Assembly (NCBI GenBank): GCA_016194935.1
Contig: JACQAO010000003.1
Span: 1-41,260, forward strand
From: Betaproteobacteria bacterium
GTDB lineage: Bacteria; Pseudomonadota; Gammaproteobacteria; Burkholderiales; Rhodocyclaceae
Length of the DNA: 41,260 nt
Direction: 5' to 3'
Below are positions 25,018 to 35,201 of the stretch, piece by piece. Position 1 is the stretch's first letter, and every line of letters begins with the position of its first letter. Below the pieces are notes generated by a model. That model was not told where the DNA came from and did not search any database. It saw nothing but the letters and a program-made list of their open reading frames with translations. The position numbers and the translations under genes were made by a program.

Positions 25018-25041
25018 AATTGTGAAATTGTGAAATTGTGA
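25018..25041. repeat. Three tandem copies of AATTGTGA in the ppnN / TonB-receptor divergent promoter region
   Basis: AATTGTGA at 25018, 25026 and 25034, followed by a partial fourth (AAT). It lies 47 bp upstream of the ppnN ATG and 127 bp upstream of the receptor ATG. Copy-number change here would alter promoter spacing rather than a reading frame. A CATAAT at 25084-25089 is a possible -10 for the receptor, without a good -35. Confidence 0.85.
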
Positions 25042-25167
25042 AATCTAATGCCAAATTCTAACCGGTATGTAACAATGTGTAAGCATAATCGCGGTACCAC
25101 ACAATCTAGTTTGCCGCTTTGGCCGTGGAGGGACACGGCGGCGAACTTTCAACCAGGGAGTTGAGCT

Positions 25168-28100
25168 ATGCGTTCTACGATCACTTCGGCAGTATCCAGG
25201 CTGGCGGCGATTGCTGCCGTGCTGATGATGTGCAGCGCGCCCGCCATGGCGCAAAACACCAGCTCGGCGATTGCCGGGCGTATTACCGGCGGCGAGGGCA
25301 AACCGCTGGCGGGGGCCGTCGTGACGGTGGTGCACAATGAATCCGGCTCGGTCAGCAAACTCGTCACCGATGCCGAAGGACGCTACGGCGCACGCGGGTT
25401 GCGCGTTGGCGGCCCCTACACGGTGACGATCAGCAAGGACGGCAAAGTCGAGAAACGCGAAGACGTGTTTCTGCCGCTCGCGGAGACCCTGAATCTGGAT
25501 GTCAGCCTCGGCGCGGAGGTGCAGAAGGTGGTGGTGTCCGGCGCCGCCAACGCCAAGATTTTCAATAGCGCGGCGATGGGTACCGGCACCAGCATCGGCC
25601 ATGTGGAACTCGAGAGCTATGCCTCGATCCGGCGCAACCTGCAGGACTACGCCCGCATGGATCCGCGTCTGTCGCAAACCGACAAGGAGCGCGGGGAGAT
25701 TTCCGCGGCGGGACAGAACACGCGCTACAACCTGGTAACTATCGACGGCGTGGCCATCAACGATACCTTCGGTCTGGAGGCCAACAATCTACCCACCGCC
25801 AAGCAGCCCATCTCCATGGAGGCCATCGACTCCGTCCAGGTCAATGTGGCGAACTACGACGTGACGCAGAAAGGTTACACCGGCGCCAACATCAACGCCA
25901 TCACCAAGTCCGGCACCAACGAACTCAAGGGCAGCGTCTACTACGTCTATCGCGGCGACAGTTGGGTGGGTGACCGCTACAACCGGACCAACGACAGCTA
26001 TTTCCCGTTCCTGCCTTTCAAGGAAGATACCAAGGGCGCTACCCTGGGTGGTCCGATCATCCAGGACAAGCTGTTCTTCTTCGCCAACTACGAGGAATTC
26101 AAGAGCAACCGCGCCCAACCCGAATTCGGCCCGGTGGGCAGCAACCTGACCAATGTGGCGATCTCGCAAAGCTCGATCGACGCCCTCAAGACCCTGGCCA
26201 AGAACCAGTACAAGCTTGATGTCGGCGATCCTATCGGCCCGTCCCTGCTCACGGTGAAGGACGCGCTGTTCAAGCTTAACTGGAACATCAACGACCAGCA
26301 TCGCGCCAGCCTGCGCCTCACCCGCACCGAGCAGAACGAAACTAACTTCGGAAACTTTAGCGCTACCGGCCTCAATCTGACCTCCTGGTGGTGGAACCAG
26401 CAAAAAGCCATCGACACCGTGGTCGCCCAGTGGTTCGCCGACTGGACGCCGAATTTTTCCACCGAAATGAAGGTCTCCAAACGCGACTACAACAGTGTGC
26501 CGCAAAACAACAGTAACCTGCCGGCCATGGCGCTGCAATTCAGTGGCCCGGCGCCTGCCGGCGCCCCCGCCGGCGTGAATACCGGTAATCGCTTCCTGAA
26601 CTTCGGCACTGAACTGAGCCGCCACTTCAACGTGCTCGACACCAAGACCGTCGACGCCTATTTCGGCGCCACCTGGGCGCTCGATAAGCATGAATTGAAA
26701 TTCGGCGCCGATTTGCAGGACAACAAGGTCTACAACGCCTTTTTCCAGAACGTCAAGGGCAACTACACCTTCAGTTGCCAGAACAGCAGCGCCACCTATC
26801 TCTACAGCTTCGGCACGATCAACTGCGGCACCGCCACGGCGGCGCAGATCGAGGCGGCGGTTCTGGAGAACTTTGCCAAAGGACGCCCGTCGTCCTACCA
26901 GGTGCAGGTGCCGGTGGCTGGCGGAACTCTGGACAACGGCATCGCCAAATGGTCGCTGGCGGATACTGGAGTCTTCGTTCAGGATACCTGGGCCGTCAAT
27001 GACAAGCTGAGCATCACCGGCGGCGTGCGTCTGGACACCTTATCGACTGATGACAAGCCGGCCTTCAATGCCGCAGCGGCAGCGCCGCTGGTGGCCGGCA
27101 GCGTCAACGGCAACACTGTGGTGCGCAATAGCGGCGGCTTCGGTCTGGACAACTCGATCACGGTAGATGGAAAGAATTTGCTACAGCCGCGCGTCGGCTT
27201 CAACTACCGGCTGGACCCGAATGTGGACAAAAAGCAGCAAGTACGCGGCGGGATCGGCCTGTTCCAGGGCGCAGCAGCCAACGTCTGGCTGTCCAACCCC
27301 TACTCGAATACCGGCCTGGCGACGCGGGTGATCGGCTGCGGCGGGTCCTTCCCTGCCTGTCCTACCGCCGGCGGCATCTTCAGCACCGACCCGAACAACC
27401 AGCCGACCAATTTTACCGGCACACCACCCGCAGCCAATGTGGACTTCATCGACAAGAATCTCAACCAGCCGGCGGTATGGAAAATGAACCTCGCCTACGA
27501 CACCGAATTGCCCTGGGGTGGCCTGGTGTTCGGCGCGGAGTTTCTGCACACCAAGACGGACACCGGCATCTATTACAAGCATCTGAACCTCGGCGGCGCT
27601 ACCCGGATCGGTCCTGACGGACGGGAACTTTACTATACGCCGCAAGCCTATAACCCGGCCTGCTGGACCGCCACCGGCGGCGCCATTACCACCGGCGCCT
27701 GCGCGGGCCTGCGCAGCCGTGCGCTCAGCAATGCCTCGTTCAACAATGTGCTCATCACCGCCCCGACCAGCCAGGGTACCGGCAATGTGCTCACGCTATC
27801 CTTGTCCAGCCCGACCAAGCGCGGCTTCGGCTGGCAGGCGGCCTACACGCGCACGGCGGCAACCGAGGTCAGCCCGCTGACTTCGTCAGTGTCGGTTTCA
27901 AACTTCAACGCCCGTTCGGTCTTCAATCCCAACGAAGAGGTGGCGGCGAATTCGGCGTATCTGGTGAAAGACCGGGTGAGCGCGGCGATCAACTGGTCGC
28001 GCGCCTTTGTCGATAACTACAAGACCACCTTCGGCCTGTTCTACGAGGGGCGTAGCGGCAAGCCCTACAGTTGGACCTATCGCAACGACATCAACGGCGA

Positions 28101-28590
28101 CAGCGTTTCCGGCAACGACCTGATGTATATCCCGTCCGCGCCGCAATCCGGGGAAGTGGCGTTCCTCGGCGATACCGCCACCAGCCACACCAACGAAGAT
28201 CGCTTCTGGAGCATCGTCAACCAGAATAAGGCGCTCAGTGACGCCAAGGGCGGCGTGGTAAAGCGCAACTCGGCGTTCTCGCCGTGGGTGAACAGCTTCG
28301 ATATGCGCATCAGCCAGCAGGTGCCTGGCTTCAAGCCAAAGCACGGAGGCTTGCTGGTTTTTGATATTTTCAACATCGGCAACCTGCTGAACAAGAAATG
28401 GGGACGGATCAATGAAATGGCATTCCAGTCCAGTGGCGGCCAGACGCGGAGATTCGTCAATGTTGTCGGCATAAACGCCCAGGGGAAATACGTCTATCAG
28501 GTCTCGCCGGCTGTCGACGACCTCACCCTGCGCCAGGTCAGCGGCGAGTCCCAGTGGGCGCTACAGGTGACACTCAAGTACGAGTTCTGA
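25168..28590 (+). CDS. Oar-like TonB-dependent outer-membrane receptor with carboxypeptidase-regulatory-like domain
   Basis: 1140 aa, with AGGGAG upstream of the ATG. Signal peptide residues 1-28 (LAAIAAVLMMCSAPAMA|Q). A CarboxypepD-reg-like beta-sandwich spans about 32-112 (SAIAGRITGGEGKPLAGAVVTVVHN, TDAEGRYGARGLRVGGPYTV). The plug lies around 125-260 (ISAAGQNTRYNLVTIDGVAIND, MEAIDSVQVNVANYDVTQKGYTGANINAITKSGTNE). The long barrel includes GATLGGPIIQDKLFFFANYEEF and ends in LQVTLKYEF with terminal Phe. This is the Oar/TonB-receptor class. The cargo is unknown. Its place between nucleotide-degrading and nucleoside-salvage operons suggests, but does not prove, uptake of nucleic-acid-derived material. 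Confidence 0.9.
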   Translation: MRSTITSAVSRLAAIAAVLMMCSAPAMAQNTSSAIAGRITGGEGKPLAGAVVTVVHNESGSVSKLVTDAEGRYGARGLRVGGPYTVTISKDGKVEKREDVFLPLAETLNLDVSLGAEVQKVVVSGAANAKIFNSAAMGTGTSIGHVELESYASIRRNLQDYARMDPRLSQTDKERGEISAAGQNTRYNLVTIDGVAINDTFGLEANNLPTAKQPISMEAIDSVQVNVANYDVTQKGYTGANINAITKSGTNELKGSVYYVYRGDSWVGDRYNRTNDSYFPFLPFKEDTKGATLGGPIIQDKLFFFANYEEFKSNRAQPEFGPVGSNLTNVAISQSSIDALKTLAKNQYKLDVGDPIGPSLLTVKDALFKLNWNINDQHRASLRLTRTEQNETNFGNFSATGLNLTSWWWNQQKAIDTVVAQWFADWTPNFSTEMKVSKRDYNSVPQNNSNLPAMALQFSGPAPAGAPAGVNTGNRFLNFGTELSRHFNVLDTKTVDAYFGATWALDKHELKFGADLQDNKVYNAFFQNVKGNYTFSCQNSSATYLYSFGTINCGTATAAQIEAAVLENFAKGRPSSYQVQVPVAGGTLDNGIAKWSLADTGVFVQDTWAVNDKLSITGGVRLDTLSTDDKPAFNAAAAAPLVAGSVNGNTVVRNSGGFGLDNSITVDGKNLLQPRVGFNYRLDPNVDKKQQVRGGIGLFQGAAANVWLSNPYSNTGLATRVIGCGGSFPACPTAGGIFSTDPNNQPTNFTGTPPAANVDFIDKNLNQPAVWKMNLAYDTELPWGGLVFGAEFLHTKTDTGIYYKHLNLGGATRIGPDGRELYYTPQAYNPACWTATGGAITTGACAGLRSRALSNASFNNVLITAPTSQGTGNVLTLSLSSPTKRGFGWQAAYTRTAATEVSPLTSSVSVSNFNARSVFNPNEEVAANSAYLVKDRVSAAINWSRAFVDNYKTTFGLFYEGRSGKPYSWTYRNDINGDSVSGNDLMYIPSAPQSGEVAFLGDTATSHTNEDRFWSIVNQNKALSDAKGGVVKRNSAFSPWVNSFDMRISQQVPGFKPKHGGLLVFDIFNIGNLLNKKWGRINEMAFQSSGGQTRRFVNVVGINAQGKYVYQVSPAVDDLTLRQVSGESQWALQVTLKYEF

Positions 28591-28754
28591 GCATGCGCTG
28601 ATCGCTCCATGTCTGCCGGGCGGTTCCTGCCGGCGATGTGGGGTGTTGCCACTCCGCCGTGAAACGCTGTATCTTTGCGGGAAGCAGAATTATCCCCCAG
28701 CAGATACAATGTGAAAAAACTTACCCTCGCCGTAAGCCCCCGGCTACGCCATCT

Positions 28755-29798
28755 ATGCATCCCTTGATAGCTTCATCGCGCCTGCCCGAGCTGCTGCGCG
28801 CCATGCCCAAAGCCGAATTGCACATGCACATCGAAGGCTCGCTGGAACCGGAGTTGATTTTTGCAATGGCGCAACGCAATGCCGTGCCGCTGGCTTACCC
28901 GACGGTGGAAGCCTTGCGCGGCGCCTATGTTTTTAACAATCTGCAAAGCTTCCTGGATATCTACCATGAAGGCACCTTGGTGCTCAAAACCGAACAGGAC
29001 TTCTACGAAATGACCTGCGCCTATCTGGCGCGCGCCCGAGCGGACAATGTGCTGCACACCGAGATTTTTTTCGACACCCAAACCCATACCAATCACGGGC
29101 TGGATGCCGAGACGGTCATCAACGGCTTGCATCGCGCATGCGAGGAAGCGCCCGCCAGATACGGGATGAGCGCATCGCTGATTCTGTGCTTTTTGCGCCA
29201 CCTGAGCGAGCAGGAGGCCTTCGAGTCCCTGGAACAGGCGCTGCCGTTGCGTGACAAGATTGTCGGGATCGGGCTGGCATCCGGTGAAGTAGGCAACCCG
29301 CCGGAAAAGTTTGCGCGCGTCTTCGACCGCGCCCGCGCGTTGGGCTTCCGGCTGGTGGCGCATGCCGGAGAAGAAGCGCCGCCCGCCTATATCTGGAGTG
29401 CGCTGGACGCACTGAAAGTGGAGCGCATCGACCACGGCGTGCAGGCCACCCACGACAGCATTCTGATGCAGCGCCTGGCCCGCGAGCGCGTGCCGCTCAC
29501 GGTTTGCCCGCTTTCCAACGTCAAGCTGAAGGTATTCCCCAGCCTGGAACGGCACAACCTGCGCCAGATGCTGGATGCCGGCATTGTCGCCACCGTCAAT
29601 TCGGATGACCCGGCTTACTTCGGCGGCTACATCAACGAAAATTTTTCCCGGTCATTTGCGGCGCTGGGGATGGACTCGCAGCATGCCTACCAGTTGGCAA
29701 AAAACAGTTTCGAGGTCAGCTTTCTGGATGCCGCCGCCAAGCGCCGCTACCTGGATCAGTTGGATGGCGTTTTCGAAGAATTTGCCGCACTGAATTGA
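28755..29798 (+). CDS. add: Adenosine deaminase family protein (probably adenine deaminase)
   Basis: 347 aa from the ATG at 28755, which precedes the conserved PKAELHMHIEGSLEPELIF (zinc ligands H-x-H). Further metal and substrate residues are in LVAHAGEEAP (H-A-G-E), ERIDHGVQAT and VNSDDPAYFGGYINENF. It hydrolyses the 6-amino group of adenosine (to inosine) or adenine (to hypoxanthine). The DDPAYFGGY ending of the last motif and the ASGEVGNPPEKF segment look like the Aah1/bacterial adenine deaminase branch, which is often annotated adenosine deaminase. Hypoxanthine would feed the Hpt encoded at 38321. First gene of the rightward deo-type cluster; 16 bp before the next gene. Confidence 0.9.
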   Translation: MHPLIASSRLPELLRAMPKAELHMHIEGSLEPELIFAMAQRNAVPLAYPTVEALRGAYVFNNLQSFLDIYHEGTLVLKTEQDFYEMTCAYLARARADNVLHTEIFFDTQTHTNHGLDAETVINGLHRACEEAPARYGMSASLILCFLRHLSEQEAFESLEQALPLRDKIVGIGLASGEVGNPPEKFARVFDRARALGFRLVAHAGEEAPPAYIWSALDALKVERIDHGVQATHDSILMQRLARERVPLTVCPLSNVKLKVFPSLERHNLRQMLDAGIVATVNSDDPAYFGGYINENFSRSFAALGMDSQHAYQLAKNSFEVSFLDAAAKRRYLDQLDGVFEEFAALN

Positions 29799-29814
29799 AG
29801 GTCGGCAAACCAAC

Positions 29815-30660
29815 ATGCTGAACGACTTTGCATACACGGCGGCGGAGACTATACGCACCGCAAAACCGGACTTTTCGCCGCGCGCCGCGATTATTCTGGG
29901 ATCGGGCCTGGGGGCGCTCGCCGAACAGTTGGAAGACGCCACATCAATCAGCTTTAGCCAGCTCGCGGGCTTTCCGGTGTCTACGGTGCCGGGCCACGCC
30001 GGCGAGCTGGTGCTGGGCAAGCTGTCCGGCGTAGCGGTGGCTTGCTTGAAGGGGCGCGCGCATTTTTACGAGGGCTATGGTGCGGGCGTCATGACCAGCG
30101 CCGTGCGCACGCTCAAGCTGCTGGGATGCGAGCTGCTATTTGTGACCTGCGCCGCAGGGTCGCTGCGGGCCGAGGTGGAGGCGGGTAGCCTGGTGGCGAT
30201 TACCGACCACATCAATCTGTTGCCGGGTACGCCCCTCATCGGCCCCAACGATGATCGCTTCGGGCCGCGCTTTTTCAGCATGGCCAATGCCTATGATGCG
30301 GCACTGCGCGACATCCTGATCGCCAGCGCAGCAGCCCAGCGCATCAAGCTGCATGAGGGCGTGTATCTGGCTTGCCCAGGGCCGAATTTCGAGACTGCTG
30401 CAGAAATCAGGATGATGCGCACCCTGGGCGCCGACCTGGTCGGCATGTCCACGGTGCCGGAAGTTATTTCGGCACGCCACTGTGGGCTGCGGGTGGTCGC
30501 TGTGGCCGTGGTGACCAATCTTGCCGAGGGAATGACGCCTTTCGCGCTCTCGCATGAGCAGACTTTGAAGTACGCGGCCTTGGGCGCCAAAGATTTGATC
30601 GCGCTGATTCACGTCTTCATCCGGCGCATTGCCCAAGCATTGTCCACGTCTACGGCTTGA
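29815..30660 (+). CDS. punA: Purine nucleoside phosphorylase (trimeric, PNP class I)
   Basis: 281 aa. It splits inosine, guanosine and their deoxy forms with phosphate to base plus (deoxy)ribose-1-phosphate. Signature segments are [46 protein letters not shown] (phosphate and purine loop), [50 protein letters not shown] and VVTNLAEGM. This is the mammalian/PunA/XapA-type trimer rather than hexameric DeoD. A single continuous cluster follows: the product deoxyribose-1-P goes to deoB, whose start is 7 bp away. Confidence 0.93.
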   Translation: MLNDFAYTAAETIRTAKPDFSPRAAIILGSGLGALAEQLEDATSISFSQLAGFPVSTVPGHAGELVLGKLSGVAVACLKGRAHFYEGYGAGVMTSAVRTLKLLGCELLFVTCAAGSLRAEVEAGSLVAITDHINLLPGTPLIGPNDDRFGPRFFSMANAYDAALRDILIASAAAQRIKLHEGVYLACPGPNFETAAEIRMMRTLGADLVGMSTVPEVISARHCGLRVVAVAVVTNLAEGMTPFALSHEQTLKYAALGAKDLIALIHVFIRRIAQALSTSTA

Positions 30661-30667
30661 TGCAAAG

Positions 30668-31857
<1,190 letters not shown>

Positions 31858-31861
<4 letters not shown>

Positions 31862-32799
31862 ACAAACGCAATGAGGCTGTCGGCCTCGACCTCGGCTGGA
31901 TCAACCAGATCCATGTGAACCGCAACGCCACCGAGCGCCGCGCGGCGAGTCTGGTGGCGCGCCGCACGGTGAAGAAGGAATACCAGGCGGCCTGGCTGAT
32001 CAAGGCGATTCAATGCATCGACCTGACGACTCTGGGTGGCGACGACACCCCCGGTCGGGTGGAACGGCTGTGCATGAAAGCGCTGCACCCGCTGCGGGCA
32101 GACCTGCTGCAGGCGCTGGGTGTGTCGGCGCTGACCACCGGCGCGGTGTGCGTTTATCACGGGATGATTACGCCGGCAGCCCAGGTGCTGGCGGGACGCC
32201 TGCCCATCGCCGCCGTATCCACGGCATTCCCCGCCGGTCTGGCGAGCCTGGAAACCAAGCTGCGGGAGATCGAGTTGTCGGTCGCTGCGGGCGCCACCGA
32301 GATTGATATCGTCATCAGCCGCCGTCATGTGCTGACGGGAAATTGGCAGGCGCTCTACGACGAAATGCGGGCTTACCGCGACGCCTGTGGCACGGCGCAT
32401 GTCAAAGCTATCCTCGCCACCGGAGACTTGATGACCCTGGAAAACGTCGCCAGGGCTGCGTGGGTTTGCATGCTGGCGGGCGCTGATTTCATCAAGACAT
32501 CCACCGGCAAGGAGGGCGTCAATGCCACCATTCCAGTGGCGCTCACTATGGTGCGCGCCATTCGTGAATACCACCAGCGTCACGGTTTCATGGTGGGTTT
32601 CAAGCCTGCCGGCGGCGTGTCGTCGGCAAAAACCGCACTACAGTACCTGATTGTGATGAAGGAAGAACTCGGCAACGAGTGGCTCGATCCGCACCTGTTT
32701 CGCATCGGCGCGTCCAGCCTGTTGACCGACATCGAACGCCAGCTCGAACACCACCTGACCGGAAGCTATTCCGCCGCTCACCGCCACGCGCTACCTTGA
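31858..32799 (+). CDS. deoC: Deoxyribose-phosphate aldolase, long animal-DERA-like type
   Basis: 313 aa, start overlapping the deoB stop. It cleaves 2-deoxyribose-5-phosphate to glyceraldehyde-3-phosphate and acetaldehyde. The Schiff-base Lys lies in [16 protein letters not shown] (K213), the second active-site Lys in GFKPAGG (K249), and TEIDIVISR is the strand with the conserved Asp. E. coli DeoC has 259 aa. This one carries an N-terminal extension and the segments [31 protein letters not shown] and [23 protein letters not shown]. These align by memory with human DERA (318 aa) more closely than with the E. coli enzyme. The next gene encodes an aldehyde dehydrogenase that could consume the acetaldehyde. 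Confidence 0.95.
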
Positions 32800-32828
32800 T
32801 CGAAGCAGTCCATTCGAACCTGACTACA

Positions 32829-35198
32829 ATGCCAACCATACAAGAGATTCTCGAGACCATGGATTACGGACCCGCACCCGAAAGCCAGAAGGATGCCCTT
32901 GCCTGGCTGGATCAGCATCAGCGCCGCTTCGGTTTATTCATCGACAACGCCTGGAGCGAGCCGGGCGGCACGTTTGCATCCAGCAACCCGGCGGACGGCA
33001 AGGAACTGGCGCAACTGACCCAGGCCAGCGCTGCGGATGTAGATCGCGCCGTTGCCGCTGCACGTCGCGCCCAGGGCGGCTGGGAGGCGCTGGGCGGTCA
33101 TGGCCGGGCGCGAATAATGTATGCCTTGGCGCGCCTGTTGCAAAAACATGCGCGGCTGTTTGCGGTGCTGGAGACGCTGGACAACGGCAAGACTATCCGC
33201 GAAACACGGGATATCGACATACCTCTGGTGGCCCGGCATTTTTATCACCATGCCGGCTGGGCGCAACTGATGTCCGAAGAGTTTCCCGACTACCGCGCGG
33301 TCGGCGTGGTGGGGCAGATCGTGCCGTGGAATTTTCCGCTCCTGATGCTCTCATGGAAAATCGCACCCGCGCTGGCGGCGGGCAACACCGTGGTGTTCAA
33401 GCCGGCAGAATTCACTTCGCTGACGGCGCTGCTGTTTGCCGAGATTTGCCAGCGCGCGGGGGTGCCGCCGGGTGTGGTCAACATCGTCACCGGCGACGGT
33501 CGAGTGGGGGAGTCCATCGTCAATCATCCCGACATCAACAAGCTGGCGTTTACCGGCTCGACCGAGGTGGGCCGGCTGATCCGCAAGGCGACGGCGGGGA
33601 GCGGCAAGAAACTTTCGCTGGAGCTGGGCGGCAAGTCGCCTTACATCGTGTTTGACGATGCCGACCTGGACGCCGCAGTGGAAGGGCTGGTGGATTCCAT
33701 CTGGTTCAACCAGGGGCAGGTGTGTTGCGCCGGTTCGCGGCTGTTGGTGCAGGAATCGGTGCAGCAACGCTTCCTGGACAAGGTCAAGACGCGTATGAGC
33801 CAGTTGCGCCTGGGCGCCCCGCTGGACAAGTCCATGGACATGGGTTCGTTGGTAGACCCCGTGCAGTTGCAGAGGATCACCGCCCTGGTCGAATCGGCGC
33901 GCGCCGAGGGTTGCGAAATCTGGCAGCCGGATTGCAAGATTCCAAGCGCTGGCAGTTGGTATCCGCCGACCTTGATTACCGGCGCATCCACTGCGGCGGG
34001 CGTGGCGCAGACCGAGATTTTCGGGCCGGTGCTGGTGGCGATGAGTTTCCGCACCCCGGCGGAAGCCGTGCAACTGGCCAACAATACCGTCTACGGCCTG
34101 GCCTGCTGCATCTGGTCCGAATCGATCAGCCTGGCGCTGGATGTCGCGCCGCAAATCAAGGCCGGGGTGGTGTGGATCAACACCGCCAATCAGTTCGATG
34201 CCGCCTGCGGGTTTGGCGGTTACCGCGAATCAGGTTTTGGCCGCGAAGGTGGCCGTGAAGGCATGACCGAGTATTTGACGTTGCGGGCTGAAGACGCGCG
34301 TCCGCCCAAGCCGCTGCGCATCACCGCAGCGCCAAAAAAAGCGGCCAACCCGCCGGCCATCGACCGCACCGCAAAGATGTATATCGGCGGCAAACAGGCA
34401 CGCCCCGATGGCGGTTACAGCCGCGCCATCCACGCAGCGGATGGAAGCTGGCTGGCGGATGTGGGTGAAGGCAATCGCAAGGACATACGCAATGCGGTGG
34501 AAGCCGCACATCAGGCATCTGGCTGGGCGCGAACATCCGCGCACAACCGCGCCCAGGTGCTGTACTTTCTCGCCGAAAATCTGGCGGTGCGTGCAGCGGA
34601 ATTCGCCGCGCGCATCGCAGCCATGACGGGCGACAAGAATCCTGAAAAAGAAGTTGAGGCGTCCATTCAACGTCTGTTTCATTACGCCGCCTGGGCGGAC
34701 AAATACGACGGGCTGGTGCATCAGCCGCCGATGCACGGCATCACCGTGGCGATGAACGAACCGCTGGGCGTGATCGGCATCGTCTGCCCGGACGAAGCGC
34801 CGTTGCTGGGGTTGGTCTCGCTGGCGGCCCCGGCGCTGGCGCTGGGCAACCGCGTCGTCGTCGTGCCGTCGCAAGCGCACCCGCTGGCGGCGACCGATCT
34901 ATACCAGGTGCTGGATACCTCTGACTTGCCGGGCGGGGTACTCAACATCGTCACCGGCAACGCCGACGAGCTGGCGCGCGTGCTGGCCGGCCACTTCGAT
35001 GTGGATGCGGTCTGGCGTCACGACGGTTCGGTCGAGGGCTGCGCCGAGGTCGAGCGTCTTTCCGCCGAATCGCTCAAGCGCACCTGGGTCGGCGGCGGCA
35101 AGGGCCGGGATTGGTTCGATCCCCGCCAGGCCGTTGGCCGTGCGGTTTTGGCGCACGCCAGCCAGGTCAAGAATATCTGGATTCCCTACGGAATTTGA
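32829..35198 (+). CDS. Two-domain aldehyde dehydrogenase, ALDH16 type
   Basis: 789 aa from the ATG at 32829. Residues about 40-490 are a complete ALDH domain: VGVVGQIVPWNFPLLMLSWKIAPALAAGNTVVFKPAE, LAFTGSTEVG, LELGGKSPYIV (general-base Glu) and NQGQVCCAGSR with catalytic C299. After a linker (about 495-515) a second ALDH-like domain begins (KMYIGGKQARPDGGYSRAIHAAD...). It keeps the Rossmann-like part (GVIGIVCPDEAPLLGLVSLAAPALALGNRVVVVPS, LPGGVLNIVTGNADELARVLAGH) but stops before any catalytic Cys motif. An active plus a degenerate domain in about 790 aa is the ALDH16 architecture. It sits between deoC and deoA, so acetaldehyde from deoxyribose breakdown is its likely substrate. Confidence 0.92.
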   Translation: MPTIQEILETMDYGPAPESQKDALAWLDQHQRRFGLFIDNAWSEPGGTFASSNPADGKELAQLTQASAADVDRAVAAARRAQGGWEALGGHGRARIMYALARLLQKHARLFAVLETLDNGKTIRETRDIDIPLVARHFYHHAGWAQLMSEEFPDYRAVGVVGQIVPWNFPLLMLSWKIAPALAAGNTVVFKPAEFTSLTALLFAEICQRAGVPPGVVNIVTGDGRVGESIVNHPDINKLAFTGSTEVGRLIRKATAGSGKKLSLELGGKSPYIVFDDADLDAAVEGLVDSIWFNQGQVCCAGSRLLVQESVQQRFLDKVKTRMSQLRLGAPLDKSMDMGSLVDPVQLQRITALVESARAEGCEIWQPDCKIPSAGSWYPPTLITGASTAAGVAQTEIFGPVLVAMSFRTPAEAVQLANNTVYGLACCIWSESISLALDVAPQIKAGVVWINTANQFDAACGFGGYRESGFGREGGREGMTEYLTLRAEDARPPKPLRITAAPKKAANPPAIDRTAKMYIGGKQARPDGGYSRAIHAADGSWLADVGEGNRKDIRNAVEAAHQASGWARTSAHNRAQVLYFLAENLAVRAAEFAARIAAMTGDKNPEKEVEASIQRLFHYAAWADKYDGLVHQPPMHGITVAMNEPLGVIGIVCPDEAPLLGLVSLAAPALALGNRVVVVPSQAHPLAATDLYQVLDTSDLPGGVLNIVTGNADELARVLAGHFDVDAVWRHDGSVEGCAEVERLSAESLKRTWVGGGKGRDWFDPRQAVGRAVLAHASQVKNIWIPYGI

Positions 35199-35201
35199 AG
35201 C

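Noticed and set aside
23427..25019. 530-codon rightward frame opposite ppnN
   Set aside because: Antisense shadow; ppnN carries all LOG-family motifs and the correct length.
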